A stretch of 64,000 nucleotides of DNA from Sediminibacterium sp. KACHI17 (GCF_040362915.1 NZ_AP029612.1:124001-188000); one strand, 5' to 3'. Shown: positions 1-16,200, numbered from the stretch's first letter. Notes: generated from the letters alone by a model not told the origin. A program made the numbers and translations.

Positions 1-3000
1 ACGATCACTGGCGGAACGTTCAGTGGAACTTTAGAAGCGAGTGCACAGAATAGCATCACTAATCTGGCAAACGTAACTGGTCTGACAGCAACAAATGCAA
101 GCATCACGAATGCGAACATTAGTAACCTGACTGGTCTAACTAACTTAAGTGTAACTGGAACAGTAGATGCAGGAACGATCAGTGCTACTACAGCGAACAT
201 CAGCAACCTTGCTGGTTTGACTAACTTGAGCGTAACAAATACGATCCAGTCAGCAACGGTAAGTGCGACGACTGGTAACTTCACGAATATCAACACAACA
301 GGAACGATCACTGGTGGCAGCTTCAGTGGAACTTTAGAAGCAAGTGCACAGAACAGCATCACCAGTCTGGCAAACGTAACTGGTCTGACAGCAACGAATG
401 CAAGCATCACGAATGCGAACATTAGTAACCTGACTGGTCTGACTAACTTGAGTGTAACAGGAACTGTAGATGCAGGAACAATCAGTACTACTACAGCGAA
501 CATCAGCAACTTGGCTGGTTTGACTAACTTAAGTGTAACGAACACGATCCAGTCAGCAACCGTAAGTGCAACGACTGGTAATTTCACGAATATCAACACG
601 ACCGGTACAATTACTGGCGGCAGCTTCAGTGGAACTTTAGAAGCAAGTGCACAGAACAGCATCAATAATCTGGCAAACATCAATACGATCACTGCAACAG
701 GAACGATCAGTGCAGGCACATTGAGTGCAACCAATGCTAGTATCACAAACCTGACCGGCTTAAATAATTTAAGTGCAACAGGAACAGTAGATGCGGGTAC
801 GATCAGCGCAACAAATGCCAATATCAGCAACTTGGCTGGTCTTACTAATTTAAGTGTAACAAACACGATCCAGTCAGCAACCGTAAGTGCAACGACTGGT
901 AATTTCACGAATATCAACACGACCGGTACAATTACTGGCGGCAGCTTCAGCGGAACTTTAGAAGCGAGTGCACAGAACAGCATCAATAACCTGGCAAACA
1001 TCAATACGATCACTGCAACAGGAACGATCAGTGCAGGCACATTGAGTGCAACCAATGCTAGTATCACAAACCTGACCGGCTTAAATAATTTAAGTGCAAC
1101 AGGAACAGTAGATGCGGGTACGATCAGCGCAACAAATGCCAATATCAGCAACTTGGCTGGTCTTACTAATTTAAGTGTAACAAACACGATCCAGTCAGCA
1201 ACCGTAAGTGCAACGACTGGTAATTTCACGAATATCAACACGACCGGTACAATTACTGGAGGCAGCTTCAGCGGAACTTTAGAAGCGAGTGCACAGAACA
1301 GCATCACCAGTCTGGCAAACGTAACAGGTCTGACAGCAACAAATGCAAGCATCACGAATGCGAACATTACGAACTTGACAGGTCTGACTAATCTGAGTGT
1401 GACCGGTACAGTAGATGCAGGAACTATCAGTGCTACTACAGCGAACATCAGCAACCTTGCAGGTCTGACTAACTTAAGTGTAACGAATACGATTCAGTCA
1501 GCAACAGTAAGTGCAACGACTGGTAACTTCACGAATATCAATGCAACAGGTACGATCACTGGTGGAAGCTTCAGCGGAACTTTAGAAGCAAGTGCACAAA
1601 ACAGTATCAATAACCTTGCGAACATCAATACGATCACTGCAACTGGAACGATCAGTGCAGGTACATTGAGTGCAACGAATGCAAGCATCACGAATCTGAC
1701 CGGCTTAAATAACTTAAGTGCTACAGGCACAGTAGATGCAGCAACGATGAGTGCAACTACTGGTAACTTCACTACAGCGAACATCAGCAACTTGGCTGGT
1801 CTGACTAACCTAAGTGTAACGAACACGATTCAGTCAGCAACAGTAAGTGCGACCACTGGTAACTTTACAAATATCAATGCAACAGGCACGATCACTGGCG
1901 GAACGTTCAGTGGAACTTTAGAAGCGAGTGCACAGAATAGCATCACTAATCTGGCAAACGTAACTGGTCTGACAGCAACAAATGCAAGCATCACGAATGC
2001 GAACATTAGTAACCTGACTGGTCTAACTAACTTAAGTGTAACTGGAACTGTAGATGCAGGAACGATCAGTGCTACTACAGCGAACATCAGCAACCTTGCT
2101 GGTTTGACTAACTTGAGCGTAACAAATACGATCCAGTCAGCAACGGTAAGTGCGACGACTGGTAACTTCACGAATATCAACACAACAGGAACGATCACTG
2201 GTGGCAGCTTCAGCGGAACTTTAGAAGCAAGTGCACAGAACAGCATCACCAGTCTGGCAAACGTAACTGGTCTGACAGCAACAAATGCAAGCATCACGAA
2301 TGCGAACATTACGAACCTGACAGGTCTGACTAACCTGAGTGTGACCGGTACTGTAGATGCAGCAACAATGAGTGCAACTACCGGTAACTTCACTACAGCG
2401 AACATCAGCAACCTGGCTGGCTTAACAAATTTGAGCGTAACAAATACGATCCAGTCAGCAACAGTAAGTGCGACCACTGGTAACTTTACGAATATCAATT
2501 CAACCGGCACGATCACTGGCGGAACGTTCAGTGGAACTTTGAGTGAGAGTACTTTAAATAGTATCACTAGTCTAGCTAACTTAACAAGTTTAACTGCGAC
2601 AAGTGCAAATATTACAACGGCTAATATTAGTAATGCAACTGTAAGTGGTACATTGACTGCAACCAATGCGAACATTAGTAACCTGACTGGTCTGAATAAC
2701 TTAAGTGTAACCGGAACTGTAGATGCGGGAACAATCAGTGCTACTACAGCGAACATCAGCAACCTGGCAGGCTTAACAAACTTGAGTGTAACGAACACAA
2801 TCCAGTCAGCGACAGTAAGTGCGACCACTGGTAACTTTACAAATATCAATGCAACTGGCACGATCACTGGCGGTACGTTCAGTGGAACCTTGAGTGCAGG
2901 TGCGCAGAATAGCATCACTAATCTGGCAAACGTAACCGGCCTGACAGCAACAAATGCAAGCATCACGAATGCGAACATTACGAACCTAACTGGTCTTACG

Positions 3001-6000
3001 AACCTGAGTGTAACAGGAACTGTAGATGCGGCAACGATGAGTGCAACTACTGGCAACTTCACTACAGCGAACATCAGCAACCTTGCTGGACTGACTAACC
3101 TAAGTGTAACGAACACAATCCAGTCAGCGACAGTAAGTGCTACTACAGGTAACTTTACAAATATCAATGCAACAGGTACGATCACTGGAGGAAGCTTCAG
3201 CGGAACTTTAGAAGCAAGTGCCCAGAACAGCATCACCAGTCTGGCAAACGTAACTGGTCTGACAGCAACAAATGCAAGCATCACGAATGCGAACATTAGT
3301 AACCTGACTGGTCTGACTAACTTGAGTGTAACAGGAACTGTAGATGCAGGAACAATCAGTGCTACTACAGCGAACATCAGCAACCTTGCTGGTTTGACTA
3401 ACTTGAGCGTAACAAATACGATCCAGTCAGCAACTGTAAGTGCGACGACTGGTAACTTCACGAATATCAACACAACAGGAACGATCACTGGTGGCAGCTT
3501 CAGTGGAACTTTAGAAGCAAGTGCACAGAACAGCATCACCAGTCTGGCAAACGTAACTGGTCTGACAGCAACAAATGCAAGCATCACGAATGCGAACATT
3601 AGTAACCTGACTGGTCTGACTAACTTGAGTGTAACCGGAACAGTAGATGCAGGAACGATCAGTGCTACTACAGCGAACATCAGCAACCTTGCTGGACTGA
3701 CTAACCTAAGTGTAACGAACACAATCCAGTCAGCAACAGTAAGTGCGACCACAGGTAACTTTACAAATATCAATGCAACAGGTACAATCACTGGCGGAAC
3801 TTTCAGCGGAACTTTAGAAGCGAGTGCACAGAATAGCATCACGAGTCTGGCAAACGTAACCGGTCTGACAGCAACAAATGCAAGCATCACGAATGCGAAC
3901 ATTACGAACCTGACAGGTCTAACTAACTTGAGTGTGACCGGAACAGTAGATGCAGCAACGATGAGTGCAACTACTGGCAACTTCACTACAGCGAACATCA
4001 GCAACCTTGCTGGTTTGACTAACTTGAGCGTAACGAATACGATCCAGTCAGCAACGGTAAGTGCGACCACAGGTAACTTTACGAATATCAATGCAACTGG
4101 CACGATCACTGGTGGAACGTTCAGTGGAACCTTGAGTGAGAGTACTTTAAATAGTATCACTAGTCTAGCTAACTTAACAAGTTTAACTGCGACAAGTGCA
4201 AATATTACAACGGCTAATATTAGTAATGCAACTGTAAGTGGTACATTGACTGCAACCAATGCGAACATTAGTAATCTGACTGGTCTGACTAATTTAAGTG
4301 TAACTGGAACTGTAGATGCAGGAACGATCAGTGCTACTACAGCGAACATCAGCAACCTAGCAGGCTTAACAAACTTGAGCGTAACGAACACGATTCAGTC
4401 AGCAACAGTAAGTGCGACCACTGGTAACTTTACAAATATCAATGCAACTGGCACGATCACTGGCGGTACGTTCAGTGGAACCTTGAGTGCAGGTGCGCAG
4501 AATAGCATCACTAATCTGGCAAACGTAACCGGCCTGACAGCAACAAATGCAAGCATCACGAATGCGAACATTACGAACCTGACTGGTCTGACTAACTTGA
4601 GTGTGACCGGCACAGTAGATGCGTCAACAATGAGCGCAACTACTGGTAACTTCACTACAGCGAACATCAGCAACTTGGCTGGCCTGACTAACCTAAGTGT
4701 AACGAACACGATCCAGTCAGCAACTGTAAGTGCGACGACTGGTAACTTCACGAATATCAACACAACAGGAACGATCACTGGTGGCAGCTTCAGTGGAACT
4801 TTAGAAGCAAGTGCACAGAACAGCATCACCAGTCTGGCAAACGTAACTGGTCTGACAGCAACGAATGCAAGCATCACGAATGCGAACATTAGTAACCTGA
4901 CTGGTCTGACTAACTTGAGTGTAACAGGAACTGTAGATGCAGGAACAATCAGTACTACTACAGCGAACATCAGCAACTTGGCTGGTCTGACTAACCTAAG
5001 TGTAACGAACACAATCCAGTCAGCAACAGTAAGTGCAACGACTGGTAACTTTACGAATATCAATGCAACAGGTACGATCACTGGTGGAAGCTTCAGTGGA
5101 ACTTTAGAAGCAAGTGCACAAAACAGTATCAATAACCTTGCGAACATCAATACGATCACTGCAACTGGAACGATCAGTGCAGGTACATTGAGTGCAACGA
5201 ATGCAAGCATCACGAATCTGACCGGCTTAAATAACTTAAGTGCTACAGGCACAGTAGATGCAGCAACGATGAGTGCAACTACTGGTAACTTCACTACAGC
5301 GAACATCAGCAACTTGGCTGGTCTGACTAACCTAAGTGTAACGAACACGATTCAGTCAGCAACAGTAAGTGCGACCACTGGTAACTTTACAAATATCAAT
5401 GCAACAGGCACGATCACTGGCGGAACGTTCAGTGGAACTTTAGAAGCGAGTGCACAGAATAGCATCACTAATCTGGCAAACGTAACCGGTCTGACAGCAA
5501 CAAATGCAAGCATCACCAATGCGAACATTAGTAACCTGACTGGTCTGACTAACTTGAGTGTAACTGGAACAGTAGATGCAGGAACGATCAGCGCTACTAC
5601 AGCGAACATCAGCAACCTTGCTGGCTTGACTAACTTGAGCGTAACGAACACGATTCAGTCAGCAACAGTAAGTGCGACCACCGGTAACTTTACAAATATC
5701 AATGCAACAGGTACGATCACTGGAGGAACGTTCAGTGGAACCTTGAGTGCAGGTGCACAGAATAGCATTACAAATCTTGCAAACATCAGTGCTATCACAG
5801 CAACAAATGCAAGCATCACGAATGCGAACATTACGAACCTGACAGGTCTGACTAACCTGAGTGTGACCGGTACTGTAGATGCAGCAACAATGAGTGCAAC
5901 TACCGGTAACTTCACTACAGCGAACATCAGCAACCTGGCTGGCTTAACAAATTTGAGCGTAACAAATACGATCCAGTCAGCAACAGTAAGTGCGACCACT

Positions 6001-9000
6001 GGTAACTTTACAAATATCAATGCAACCGGCACGATCACTGGCGGAACGTTCAGTGGAACTTTGAGTGCAGGTGCACAGAATAGCATTACAAATCTTGCAA
6101 ACATCAGTGCTATCACAGCAACAAATGCAAGTATCACGAATGCGAACATTACGAACCTGACTGGTCTGACTAATCTGAGTGTGACCGGTACTGTAGATGC
6201 TGCAACAATGAGTGCCACTACCGGTAACTTCACTACAGCGAACATCAGCAACCTGGTTGGTCTTACGAACTTAAGTGTAACGAACACGATCCAGTCAGCA
6301 ACTGTAAGTGCGACGACTGGTAACTTCACGAATATCAACACAACAGGAACGATCACTGGTGGCAGCTTCAGTGGAACTTTAGAAGCAAGTGCACAGAACA
6401 GCATCACCAGTCTGGCAAACGTAACTGGTCTGACAGCAACAAATGCAAGCATCACAAATGCGAACATTACGAACCTGACTGGTCTAACTAACTTAAGTGT
6501 AACAGGAACAGTAGATGCAGCAACAATGAGTGCAACGACTGGTAACTTTACTACAGCGAACATCAGCAACTTGGCTGGTCTTACGAACTTGAGCGTAACG
6601 AACACGATCCAGTCAGCAACAGTAAGTGCGACCACTGGTAACTTTACAAATATCAATGCAACCGGCACAATCACAGGCGGAACGTTCAGTGGAACTTTAA
6701 GTGCAGGTGCGCAGAATAGCATTACAAATCTTGCAAACATCAGTGCTATCACGGCAACGAATGCAAGCATCACGAATGCGAACATTACGAACCTGACAGG
6801 TCTGACTAATTTGAGTGTGACCGGAACAGTAGATGCAGCAACAATGAGTGCCACTACCGGTAACTTCACTACAGCGAACATCAGCAACTTGGCTGGTCTG
6901 ACTAACCTAAGTGTAACGAACACAATCCAGTCAGCAACAGTAAGTGCGACCACTGGTAACTTCACGAATATCAATGCAACAGGTACGATCACTGGAGGAA
7001 GCTTCAGTGGAACTTTAGAAGCGAGTGCACAGAATAGCATTACAAATCTTGCAAACATCAGTGCTATCACGGCAACGAATGCAAGCATCACGAATGCGAA
7101 CATTACGAACCTGACAGGTCTGACTAATTTGAGTGTGACCGGAACAGTAGATGCAGCAACAATGAGTGCCACTACCGGTAACTTCACTACAGCGAACATC
7201 AGCAACTTGGCTGGTCTGACTAACCTAAGTGTAACGAACACAATCCAGTCAGCAACAGTAAGTGCGACCACTGGTAACTTTACGAATATCAATGCAACCG
7301 GCACGATCACTGGCGGAACCTTCAGTGGAACTTTGAGCGCAGGTGCACAAAATAGCATTACAAATCTTGCAAACATCAGTGCTATCACAGCAACAAATGC
7401 AAGTATCACGAATGCGAACATTACGAACCTGACTGGCTTGACTAACCTGAGTGTTACCGGAACAGTAGATGCAGCAACAATGAGTGCCACTACCGGTAAC
7501 TTCACTACAGCGAACATCAGCAACCTTGCTGGACTGACTAACCTAAGTGTAACGAACACAATCCAGTCAGCGACAGTAAGTGCTACCACTGGTAACTTTA
7601 CAAATATCAATGCAACCGGCACGATCACTGGTGGTACGTTCAGTGGAACTTTGAGTGCAGGTGCACAGAATAGCATTACAAATCTTGCAAACATCAGTGC
7701 TATCACAGCAACAAATGCAAGTATCACGAATGCGAACATTACGAACCTGACAGGTCTGACTAATCTGAGTGTGACCGGTACTGTAGATGCAGCAACAATG
7801 AGTGCAACTACCGGTAACTTCACTACAGCGAACATCAGCAACCTGGCTGGCTTAACAAATTTGAGCGTAACAAATACGATCCAGTCAGCGACAGTAAGTG
7901 CGACCACTGGTAACTTTACAAATATCAATGCAACAGGTACGATCACTGGAGGAAGCTTCAGTGGAACTTTAGAAGCGAGTGCACAGAACAGCATCACTAA
8001 TCTGGCAAACGTAACAGGTCTGACAGCAACAAATGCAAGCATCACGAATGCGAACATTACGAACCTGACAGGTCTGACTAATCTGAGTGTGACCGGTACT
8101 GTAGATGCAGCAACAATGAGTGCAACTACCGGTAACTTCACTACAGCGAACATCAGCAACTTGGCTGGTCTGACTAACCTAAGTGTAACGAACACAATCC
8201 AGTCAGCAACAGTAAGTGCGACCACTGGTAACTTTACAAATATCAATGCAACCGGCACGATCACTGGCGGAACCTTCAGTGGAACTTTGAGCGCAGGTGC
8301 ACAGAATAGCATTACAAATCTTGCAAACATCAGTGCTATCACAGCAACAAATGCAAGTATCACGAATGCGAACATTACGAACCTGACTGGCTTGACTAAT
8401 TTGAGTGTGACCGGAACAGTAGATGCTGCAACAATGAGTGCAACTACCGGTAACTTCACAACAGCGAACATCAGCAACTTGGCTGGTTTGACTAACTTAA
8501 GTGTAACGAACACAATCCAGTCAGCGACAGTAAGTGCTACTACAGGTAACTTTACAAATATCAATGCAACAGGTACGATCACTGGTGGAAGCTTCAGCGG
8601 AACTTTAGAAGCGAGTGCACAGAATAGCATCACCAGTCTGGCGAACGTAACCGGTCTGACAGCAACAAATGCAAGCATCACGAATGCGAACATTAGTAAT
8701 CTGACTGGTCTGACTAATTTAAGTGTAACAGGAACAGTAGATGCTGCAACAATGAGTGCCACTACCGGTAACTTCACTACAGCGAACATCAGCAACTTGG
8801 CTGGCTTGACTAACTTGAGCGTAACGAACACGATTCAGTCAGCAACTGTAAGTGCAACCACAGGTAACTTCACAAATATCAATGCAACCGGCACGATCAC
8901 TGGAGGAACGTTCAGTGGAACTTTAAGTGCAGGTGCGCAGAATAGCATTACAAATCTTGCAAACATCAGTGCTATCACGGCAACGAATGCAAGCATCACG

Positions 9001-12000
9001 AATGCGAACATTAGTAATCTGACTGGTCTGACTAACTTGAGTGTAACCGGTACAGTAGATGCAGGAACTATCAGTACTACTACAGCGAACATCAGCAACC
9101 TGGCTGGCTTAACAAATTTGAGTGTAACAAATACGATCCAGTCAGCAACAGTAAGTGCTACCACTGGTAACTTTACGAATATCAATGCAACCGGCACGAT
9201 CACTGGCGGAACCTTCAGTGGAACTTTGAGTGCAGGTGCACAGAATAGCATTACAAATCTTGCAAACATCAGTGCTATCACAGCAACAAATGCAAGTATC
9301 ACGAATGCGAACATTACGAACCTGACTGGCTTGACTAATTTGAGTGTGACCGGAACAGTAGATGCTGCAACAATGAGTGCAACTACCGGTAACTTCACAA
9401 CAGCGAACATCAGCAATCTAGCTGGCTTAACAAACTTGAGTGTAACGAACACGATCCAGTCAGCGACAGTAAGTGCGACCACTGGTAACTTTACAAATAT
9501 CAATGCAACCGGCACGATCACTGGCGGTACGTTCAGTGGAACTTTAAGTGCAGGAGCTCAGAATAGCATTACAAATCTTGCAAACATCAGTACTATCACA
9601 GCAACAAATGCAAGTATCACGAATGCGAACATTACGAACCTGACTGGCTTGACTAACCTGAGTGTTACCGGAACAGTAGATGCAGCAACAATGAGTGCAA
9701 CTACCGGTAACTTCACTACAGCGAACATCAGCAATCTAGCTGGCTTAACAAACTTGAGTGTAACGAACACAATTCAGTCAGCGACAGTAAGTGCGACCAC
9801 TGGTAACTTTACAAATATCAATGCGACTGGCACGATCACTGGCGGAACCTTCAGTGGAACTTTGAGTGCAGGTGCACAGAATAGCATTACAAATCTTGCA
9901 AACATCAGTGCTATCACAGCAACAAATGCAAGTATCACGAATGCGAACATTACGAACCTGACTGGCTTGACTAATTTGAGTGTGACCGGAACAGTAGATG
10001 CTGCAACAATGAGTGCAACTACCGGTAACTTCACAACAGCGAATATCAGCAACTTGGCTGGTCTGACTAACCTAAGTGTAACGAACACAATCCAGTCAGC
10101 GACAGTAAGTGCTACTACAGGTAACTTTACAAATATCAATGCAACAGGTACGATCACTGGTGGAAGCTTCAGCGGAACTTTAGAAGCGAGTGCACAGAAT
10201 AGCATCACCAGTCTGGCGAACGTAACCGGTCTGACAGCAACAAATGCAAGCATCACGAATGCGAACATTAGTAACCTGACTGGTCTGACTAACTTGAGTG
10301 TAACAGGAACTGTAGATGCAGGAACAATCAGTGCTACTACAGCGAACATCAGCAACTTGGCTGGCTTGACTAACTTGAGCGTAACGAACACGATCCAGTC
10401 AGCAACAGTAAGTGCTACCACTGGTAACTTTACGAATATCAATGCAACCGGCACGATCACTGGCGGAACGTTCAGTGGAACTTTGAGTGCAGGTGCACAG
10501 AATAGCATTACAAATCTTGCAAACATCAGTGCTATCACAGCAACAAATGCAAGCATCACGAATGCGAACATTACGAATCTGACTGGTCTGACTAACTTGA
10601 GTGTAACCGGAACAGTAGATGCAGGAACGATCAGTGCTACTACAGCGAACATCAGCAACCTGGCTGGCTTGACTAACTTGAGCGTAACGAACACGATTCA
10701 GTCAGCAACAGTAAGTGCGACCACAGGTAACTTTACAAATATCAATGCAACAGGTACGATCACTGGAGGAACGTTCAGTGGAACTTTAAGTGCAGGTGCG
10801 CAGAATAGCATTACAAATCTTGCAAACATCAGTGCTATCACGGCAACGAATGCAAGCATCACGAATGCGAACATTACGAACCTGACAGGTCTGACTAACC
10901 TGAGTGTGACCGGTACTGTAGATGCAGCAACAATGAGTGCAACTACCGGTAACTTCACTACAGCGAACATCAGCAACCTGGCTGGCTTAACAAATTTGAG
11001 CGTAACAAATACGATCCAGTCAGCAACAGTAAGTGCGACCACTGGTAACTTTACAAATATCAATGCAACCGGCACGATCACTGGCGGAACGTTCAGTGGA
11101 ACTTTGAGTGCAGGTGCACAGAATAGCATTACAAATCTTGCAAACATCAGTGCTATCACAGCAACAAATGCAAGTATCACGAATGCGAACATTACGAACC
11201 TGACAGGTCTGACTAACTTGAGTGTAACAGGAACTGTAGATGCGTCAACAATGAGCGCAACTACTGGTAACTTCACTACAGCGAATATCAGCAACTTGGC
11301 TGGTCTGACTAACCTAAGTGTAACGAACACGATCCAGTCAGCAACTGTAAGTGCGACGACTGGTAACTTCACGAATATCAACACAACAGGAACGATCACT
11401 GGTGGCAGCTTCAGTGGAACTTTAGAAGCAAGTGCACAGAACAGCATCACCAGTCTGGCAAACGTAACTGGTCTGACAGCAACAAATGCAAGCATCACAA
11501 ATGCGAACATTACGAACCTGACTGGTCTAACTAACTTAAGTGTAACAGGAACAGTAGATGCAGCAACAATGAGTGCAACGACTGGTAACTTTACTACAGC
11601 GAACATCAGCAACTTGGCTGGTCTTACGAACTTGAGCGTAACGAACACGATCCAGTCAGCAACAGTAAGTGCTACCACTGGTAACTTTACAAATATCAAT
11701 GCAACCGGCACGATCACTGGAGGAACGTTCAGTGGAGCTTTAAGTGCAGGTGCGCAGAATAGCATTACAAATCTTGCAAACATCAGTGCTATCACGGCAA
11801 CGAATGCAAGCATCACGAATGCGAACATTAGTAATCTGACTGGTCTGACTAACTTGAGTGTAACCGGAACAGTAGATGCAGGAACTATCAGTGCTACTAC
11901 AGCGAACATCAGCAACCTGGCTGGCTTAACAAATTTGAGTGTAACAAATACGATCCAGTCAGCAACAGTAAGTGCTACTACTGGTAACTTTACAAATATC

Positions 12001-13240
12001 AATGCAACAGGCACGATCACTGGAGGAACGTTCAGTGGAACTTTAAGTGCAGGTGCGCAGAATAGCATTACAAATCTTGCAAACATCAGTGCTATCACGG
12101 CAACGAATGCAAGCATCACGAATGCGAACATTACGAACCTGACAGGTCTGACTAATTTCAGTGTGACCGGAACAGTAGATGCTGCAACAATGAGTGCCAC
12201 TACCGGTAACTTCACTATAGCGAACATCAGCAACTTGGCTGGTCTGACTAACCTAAGTGTAACGAACACAATCCAGTCAGCAACAGTAAGTACGACCACT
12301 GGTAACTTTACGAATATCAATGCAACCGGCACGATCACTGGCGGAACCTTCAGTGGAACTTTGAGCGCAGGTGCACAAAATAGCATTACAAATCTTGCAA
12401 ACATCAGTGCTATCACAGCAACAAATGCAAGTATCACGAATGCGAACATTACGAACCTGACTGGCTTGACTAACCTGAGTGTTACCGGAACAGTAGATGC
12501 AGCAACAATGAGTGCCACTACCGGTAACTTCACTACAGCGAACATCAGCAACCTTGCTGGACTGACTAACCTAAGTGTAACGAACACAATCCAGTCAGCG
12601 ACAGTAAGTGCTACTACAGGTAACTTTACAAATATCAATGCGACAGGTACGATCACTGGTGGTACGTTCAGTGGAACTTTGAGCGCAGGTGCACAGAATA
12701 GCATTACAAATCTTGCAAACATCAGTGCTATCACAGCAACAAATGCAAGCATCACGAATGCGAACATTACGAACCTGACAGGTCTGACTAATTTGAGTGT
12801 GACCGGAACAGTAGATGCTGCAACAATGAGTGCCACTACCGGTAACTTCACTACAGCGAACATCAGCAACCTTGCTGGACTGACTAACCTAAGTGTAACG
12901 AACACAATCCAGTCAGCGACAGTAAGTGCTACCACTGGTAACTTTACAAATATCAATGCAACCGGCACGATCACTGGTGGAACGTTCAGTGGAACCTTGA
13001 GTGCAGGTGCACAGAACAGCATCACCAGTCTGGCGAATGTAACCGGTCTGACAGCAACAAATGCAAGCATCACGAATGCGAACATTACGAACCTGACAGG
13101 TCTGACTAACTTAAGTGTAACCGGCACAGTAGATGCAGCAACAATGAGTGCCACTACCGGTAACTTCACTACGGCGAACATTAGTAATCTGGCAGGTCTA
13201 ACAAACCTGAGCGTAACAAATGCGATCCAAGCAGCGACCG
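1..13240 (+). repeat. Coding tandem repeat array, units mostly 303 or 318 bp
   Basis: The conserved word encoding TIQSATVS recurs about 41 times, at for example 5652, 5970, 6288, 6606, 6924, 7242 and 7560 (318-bp steps) or 10089, 10392 and 10695 (303-bp steps). A degenerate last copy (NAIQAATGN) is near 13224. Units of 303 bp lack the five-residue segment present in 318-bp units; others reach 336-354 bp through extra words. Many copies are identical over long stretches, which points to recent duplication or gene conversion. The copy number could be wrong if the assembly used short reads. Confidence 0.95.
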
Positions 13241-16200
13241 GTAACTTTACCAACTTGAATGTAACTGGAACCATTACTGGTGGAACCTTCAGCGGTGTTT
13301 TATCTGCCAGCACATTAAATAGTATCACAAGTCTGGCTAATTTATCAACGATAACAGTAACGTCTGCGAGCATTACCAATGCCAATATTACAAACCTGAC
13401 AGGGTTGACTAACCTAAGTGTTACAGGTACTGTACAAGCTGGAACTTTAAGTGCAAGTACAATCAATACCAATGTTATTAATGGTTTAACAGCGCTAACA
13501 GTAAATGGTACTATTCAGGGTACTACTGTAAGTGCTACAACAGCGAACTTGACGAATGCAAATATCACAGGAACTGCTACTGCTAATACAGTAAGCGCAA
13601 CAACTGTGAACGGTAGTACAGGTAACTTTAATAGTATCAATACCACAGGTACCATTACCGCGAATACATTCAGTGGTTCATTGGCGAATCCTTTATCGGT
13701 AGGCTTTGGGTTATTAGCTAATAACCTTACATCAACTACATACAATGGTGGACAAGCGGTAACATTCAGAGCAGATACTATTGCAATGTCAACAAAAGCA
13801 TTTGCAAACTTCCTGTCTGATACTAAATTCAATATAGATGATACTTCTGCCTTTACATCGCGTATCAAAGTATCAGATACAGCGATGATGTTAGGAGGAT
13901 CTATTTATTATCCTGGATTCGCGGGACCTAGTCCGCCAAGAACCGGTTATGCCCGTTTTGATGATGTGGTGAAGTACTATGAACTGAACAGTCTGGTAGA
14001 CGATAACTTCTTGAGGTATGTAGATACAGCTGATATGTTAACAGCTTACAGGCTTAGACTGAATTACCATGAAAGGGATTCTTTCCCAAGTATTCGTAAT
14101 GTCTTGGCAACGCGACCGAGAGAGGGTAATACGGATCTGGTGACACTTGGTACCGTCACGACCGGTACATGGAATGCAACGATCATAGATCCTGTTTATG
14201 GTGGTACAGGTGTGGATAATGGTTTCAATACTATTACTTTGGGTGGTAATATTAATACTGCGGGAAGTTTAACAACAGTAGGTAATAATATCACCTTTAG
14301 GGCAACAGGACCTACTGATGTTACTTTACCGACATCGGGAACAGTGGCAACACTTTCGGGTACGGCAACACTTACAAATAAAACGATCAGTGGTGCATCC
14401 AACACACTTACGAATATTGCAGGTAGCTCATTGTTATCAAACACTGTAGCATTGGGTAATATCCAACAGATCAGTACGGCCAGATTGTTGGGTAGAAGTA
14501 CTGCCGGAACTGGTGATGTTGAACAGATCACCATCGGTACTGGTCTACAATTAGTAGGAGGAGAGTTAAGTGCTACTGGTACTGGAAACGGTACAGTCAC
14601 TTCCATTTCGGTGAGCGGTTCTAATGGAATCGGTGTATCTGGTTCTCCAATCACGACGAGTGGTACCATTACACTTTCATTAGGTGCGATAACACCAAGT
14701 TCTGTAGCTGCTAGCGGAACTGTTACAGGTTCAAACTTGAGTGGAACCAATACAGGTGATGTAACATTGACGGGACAGAATTATTTATCATTGTCTGGAC
14801 AGCAAATCACAGCGAATGCGATCGACCTAAGTGGTACAAATGCTACCGGTACATTAGCTGCGGGAAGATTCCCTGCACTGACTGGTGCGATTACTACTAC
14901 AGCTGGATCCTTAGCAACTACTTTAGCTGACGATGCTGTTACTACCAATAAGATCCTGAACTCAAATGTTACTTTTGGAAAGATTCAAAATATCGCTACC
15001 GCAACACTATTGGGTAGAAATACATCTGGTACTGGAGTGATCGAGGAATTAAGTCCGGCAGTAGCGAAAGCAATGCTTGCATTAAGCAAAACAGATGTTG
15101 GTTTAGGAAACGTAGAAAATACAGCATTATCTACATGGGCAGGTAGCACCAATCTTACTACATTGGGAACTATTGGAACTGGTACTTGGAATGGTGCGGT
15201 AATTAACCCAACCTATGGTGGTACGGGTGTGAACAATGGTTCAAGAACCATCACTTTAGGTGGTAACTTAACGACCAGTGGTGCATTCAATACGACCTTG
15301 ACTGTAACCGGTGCAACCAACGTTACTTTACCTACTACAGGTACTTTATCAACTTTGGCAGGTTCTGAAACACTCACCAATAAAACCATCAGCGGTTCTT
15401 TGAATACATTAACGAATATTGCCACTTCATCTTTAACAGGTACATTGGCGGCAGCTCAATTCCCAACATTGACAGGTGATGTGACTACAAGTGCAGGTAA
15501 CCTTGCCACTACCTTAGCAACGGTGAACAGTAACGTGGGTACATTTGGTAGTGGTTCATTGATTCCTGTAGTTACTGTGAACGGCAAAGGATTGGTGACA
15601 GGTGTAACAACGACAGCTGTAACTGCGGCGGCTGGATCACTGACAGGTTCAACACTTGCCTCTGGTGTAACAGGATCTTCTTTAACATCCGTTGGAACAT
15701 TAACAGGCTTAACTGTAAATGGTACCATCAATCTGAATAATAATAATAATGCCGTTACCAATATCAATACAGGAAGCAGTACCAGTGATGTAACAATCGG
15801 TGGAGGTTCAAATGAAGTAGGTATCGGTGGAGCTCCGGGTGGTTCTTATAAACTGGAAGTATTTGGTAAATTAAAGACCAATGCGATCAATGAAACTTCC
15901 GACATGCGTTATAAGAAAGATATTGTGACCGTTGAAAATGCATTGGATAAAGTAAATGCACTGCGTGGTGTGAATTATCTCTGGAGAACAGATGAATTCC
16001 CGAACCGAGGATTCGATACTTCTAAGCAGTTAGGGTTGATAGCACAAGAAGTAGAAAAGATCGTTCCGGAAGTTGTGAAGACAGATGATAAGGGGTATAA
16101 AACGGTTGAATATTCTAAACTGGTAGCTTTATTGTTGGAGGCAATTAAAGAGCAACAGAAAATCATTGAAAAGCAGAAGACAGATATTACCCTCTTGAAA

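Noticed and set aside
217-219. TTG at 217 as the start of the giant gene
   Set aside because: The frame is open back to base 1 and codes for the same repeat, so the start is outside the window.
1-13240. CRISPR-like regular spacing of repeats
   Set aside because: Units are 300-350 bp, fully coding, and have no short unique spacers.
1494-13868. Long minus-strand open frames (up to 1058 codons) across the repeat array
   Set aside because: They repeat with the same period as the sense gene, are made of hydrophobic Val/Leu/Pro words that mirror Asn/Ser/Gly codons, and end wherever a unit variant brings a stop. They are shadows of the sense gene.
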